Source of the DNA: Corynebacterium sp. P4-C1
GTDB taxonomy: Bacteria; Actinomycetota; Actinomycetes; Mycobacteriales; Mycobacteriaceae
Assembly (NCBI RefSeq): GCF_030503595.1
Contig: NZ_CP129966.1
Coordinates: 992,001-1,056,000 of the forward strand
Direction: 5' to 3'
Length of the DNA: 64,000 bases
This document shows, in pieces, positions 61,985 to 64,000 of this stretch. How positions within the stretch are numbered: the stretch's first letter is position 1; each line of letters opens with the position of its first letter. The position numbers and the translations under genes are program-made. The notes under the pieces were generated by a model, which made no database searches, was not told the DNA's origin, and saw only the letters and a list, made by a program, of their open reading frames with translations.

Positions 61985-64000
<2,016 letters not shown>

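Overview
The window is chromosomal DNA of a high-GC actinobacterium, almost certainly a Corynebacterium. The evidence is corynebacterial or mycolate-group families (DUF6350, DUF3239, DUF2771, DUF3027, SepH, a MhuD-type haem oxygenase, mycoredoxin, a resuscitation-promoting factor), DtxR-like iron boxes, an IS1249-type transposase remnant, and many genes whose start codon lies 6-10 nt after a -10-like hexamer (probable leaderless mRNAs). The species cannot be read from the sequence.

Layout. 1-1421: an IS3-family element, broken in orfB, sits at the end of an IS1249-like transposase remnant. 1590-4620: ribosomal proteins without zinc-binding CxxC pairs (rpmF and rpmE on the minus strand, rpmB-rpmG-rpsN-rpsR on the plus strand) flank an SLC13/ArsB-type permease and end in a strong terminator. 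4616-9773 (minus): a probable operon of DUF6350 membrane protein, purN, purH, a membrane-anchored protein and a class A beta-lactamase-like lipoprotein. 9977-11644: two secreted M23 peptidases. 11648-19397: pcrA, chorismate mutase, MhuD-like haem oxygenase, pgi, a GCS2-type ligase, DedA and Nei2. 19384-20051: a VapBC-type toxin-antitoxin pair between nei2 and the giant helicase gene lhr. 25019-27458: cysQ, thyA, folA and a mycoredoxin. 27582-28875: a Fic AMP-transferase next to tRNA-Arg(CCU). 29825-33057: an iron/siderophore ABC importer behind two DtxR-like boxes. 33089-35446: panB facing panC, with panC in a three-gene overlapping unit with a winged-helix regulator and a membrane protein. 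35570-45276: DUF1906 protein, AKR, FKBP, gltA, serC, sepH, a SpoU methyltransferase and an NCS2 permease. 45378-49266: DUF3027 protein, glutaminyl cyclase, DUF2771 protein, cold-shock protein and an rpf gene behind a probable c-di-AMP (ydaO) riboswitch. 49295-60746: a decayed YeeE-TusA gene, a helicase-associated protein, a fused FAD/Fe-S oxidoreductase, an XRE regulator/membrane protein/ABC exporter operon and the XPB helicase. 60775 to the end: a TauE permease, then the 3' part of an rRNA operon on the minus strand (5S, most of 23S).

Most genes are core metabolism, repair or envelope functions. Accessory or changeable parts are the IS region, vapBC, fic, the inverted repeat beside lhr and the yeeE-tusA pseudogene. 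No CRISPR array, prophage or clearly new multi-gene system was seen. The strongest regulatory observations are the riboswitch and 9-bp tandem repeats upstream of rpf, the DtxR boxes, and an unexplained 68-bp inverted repeat between lhr and cysQ.
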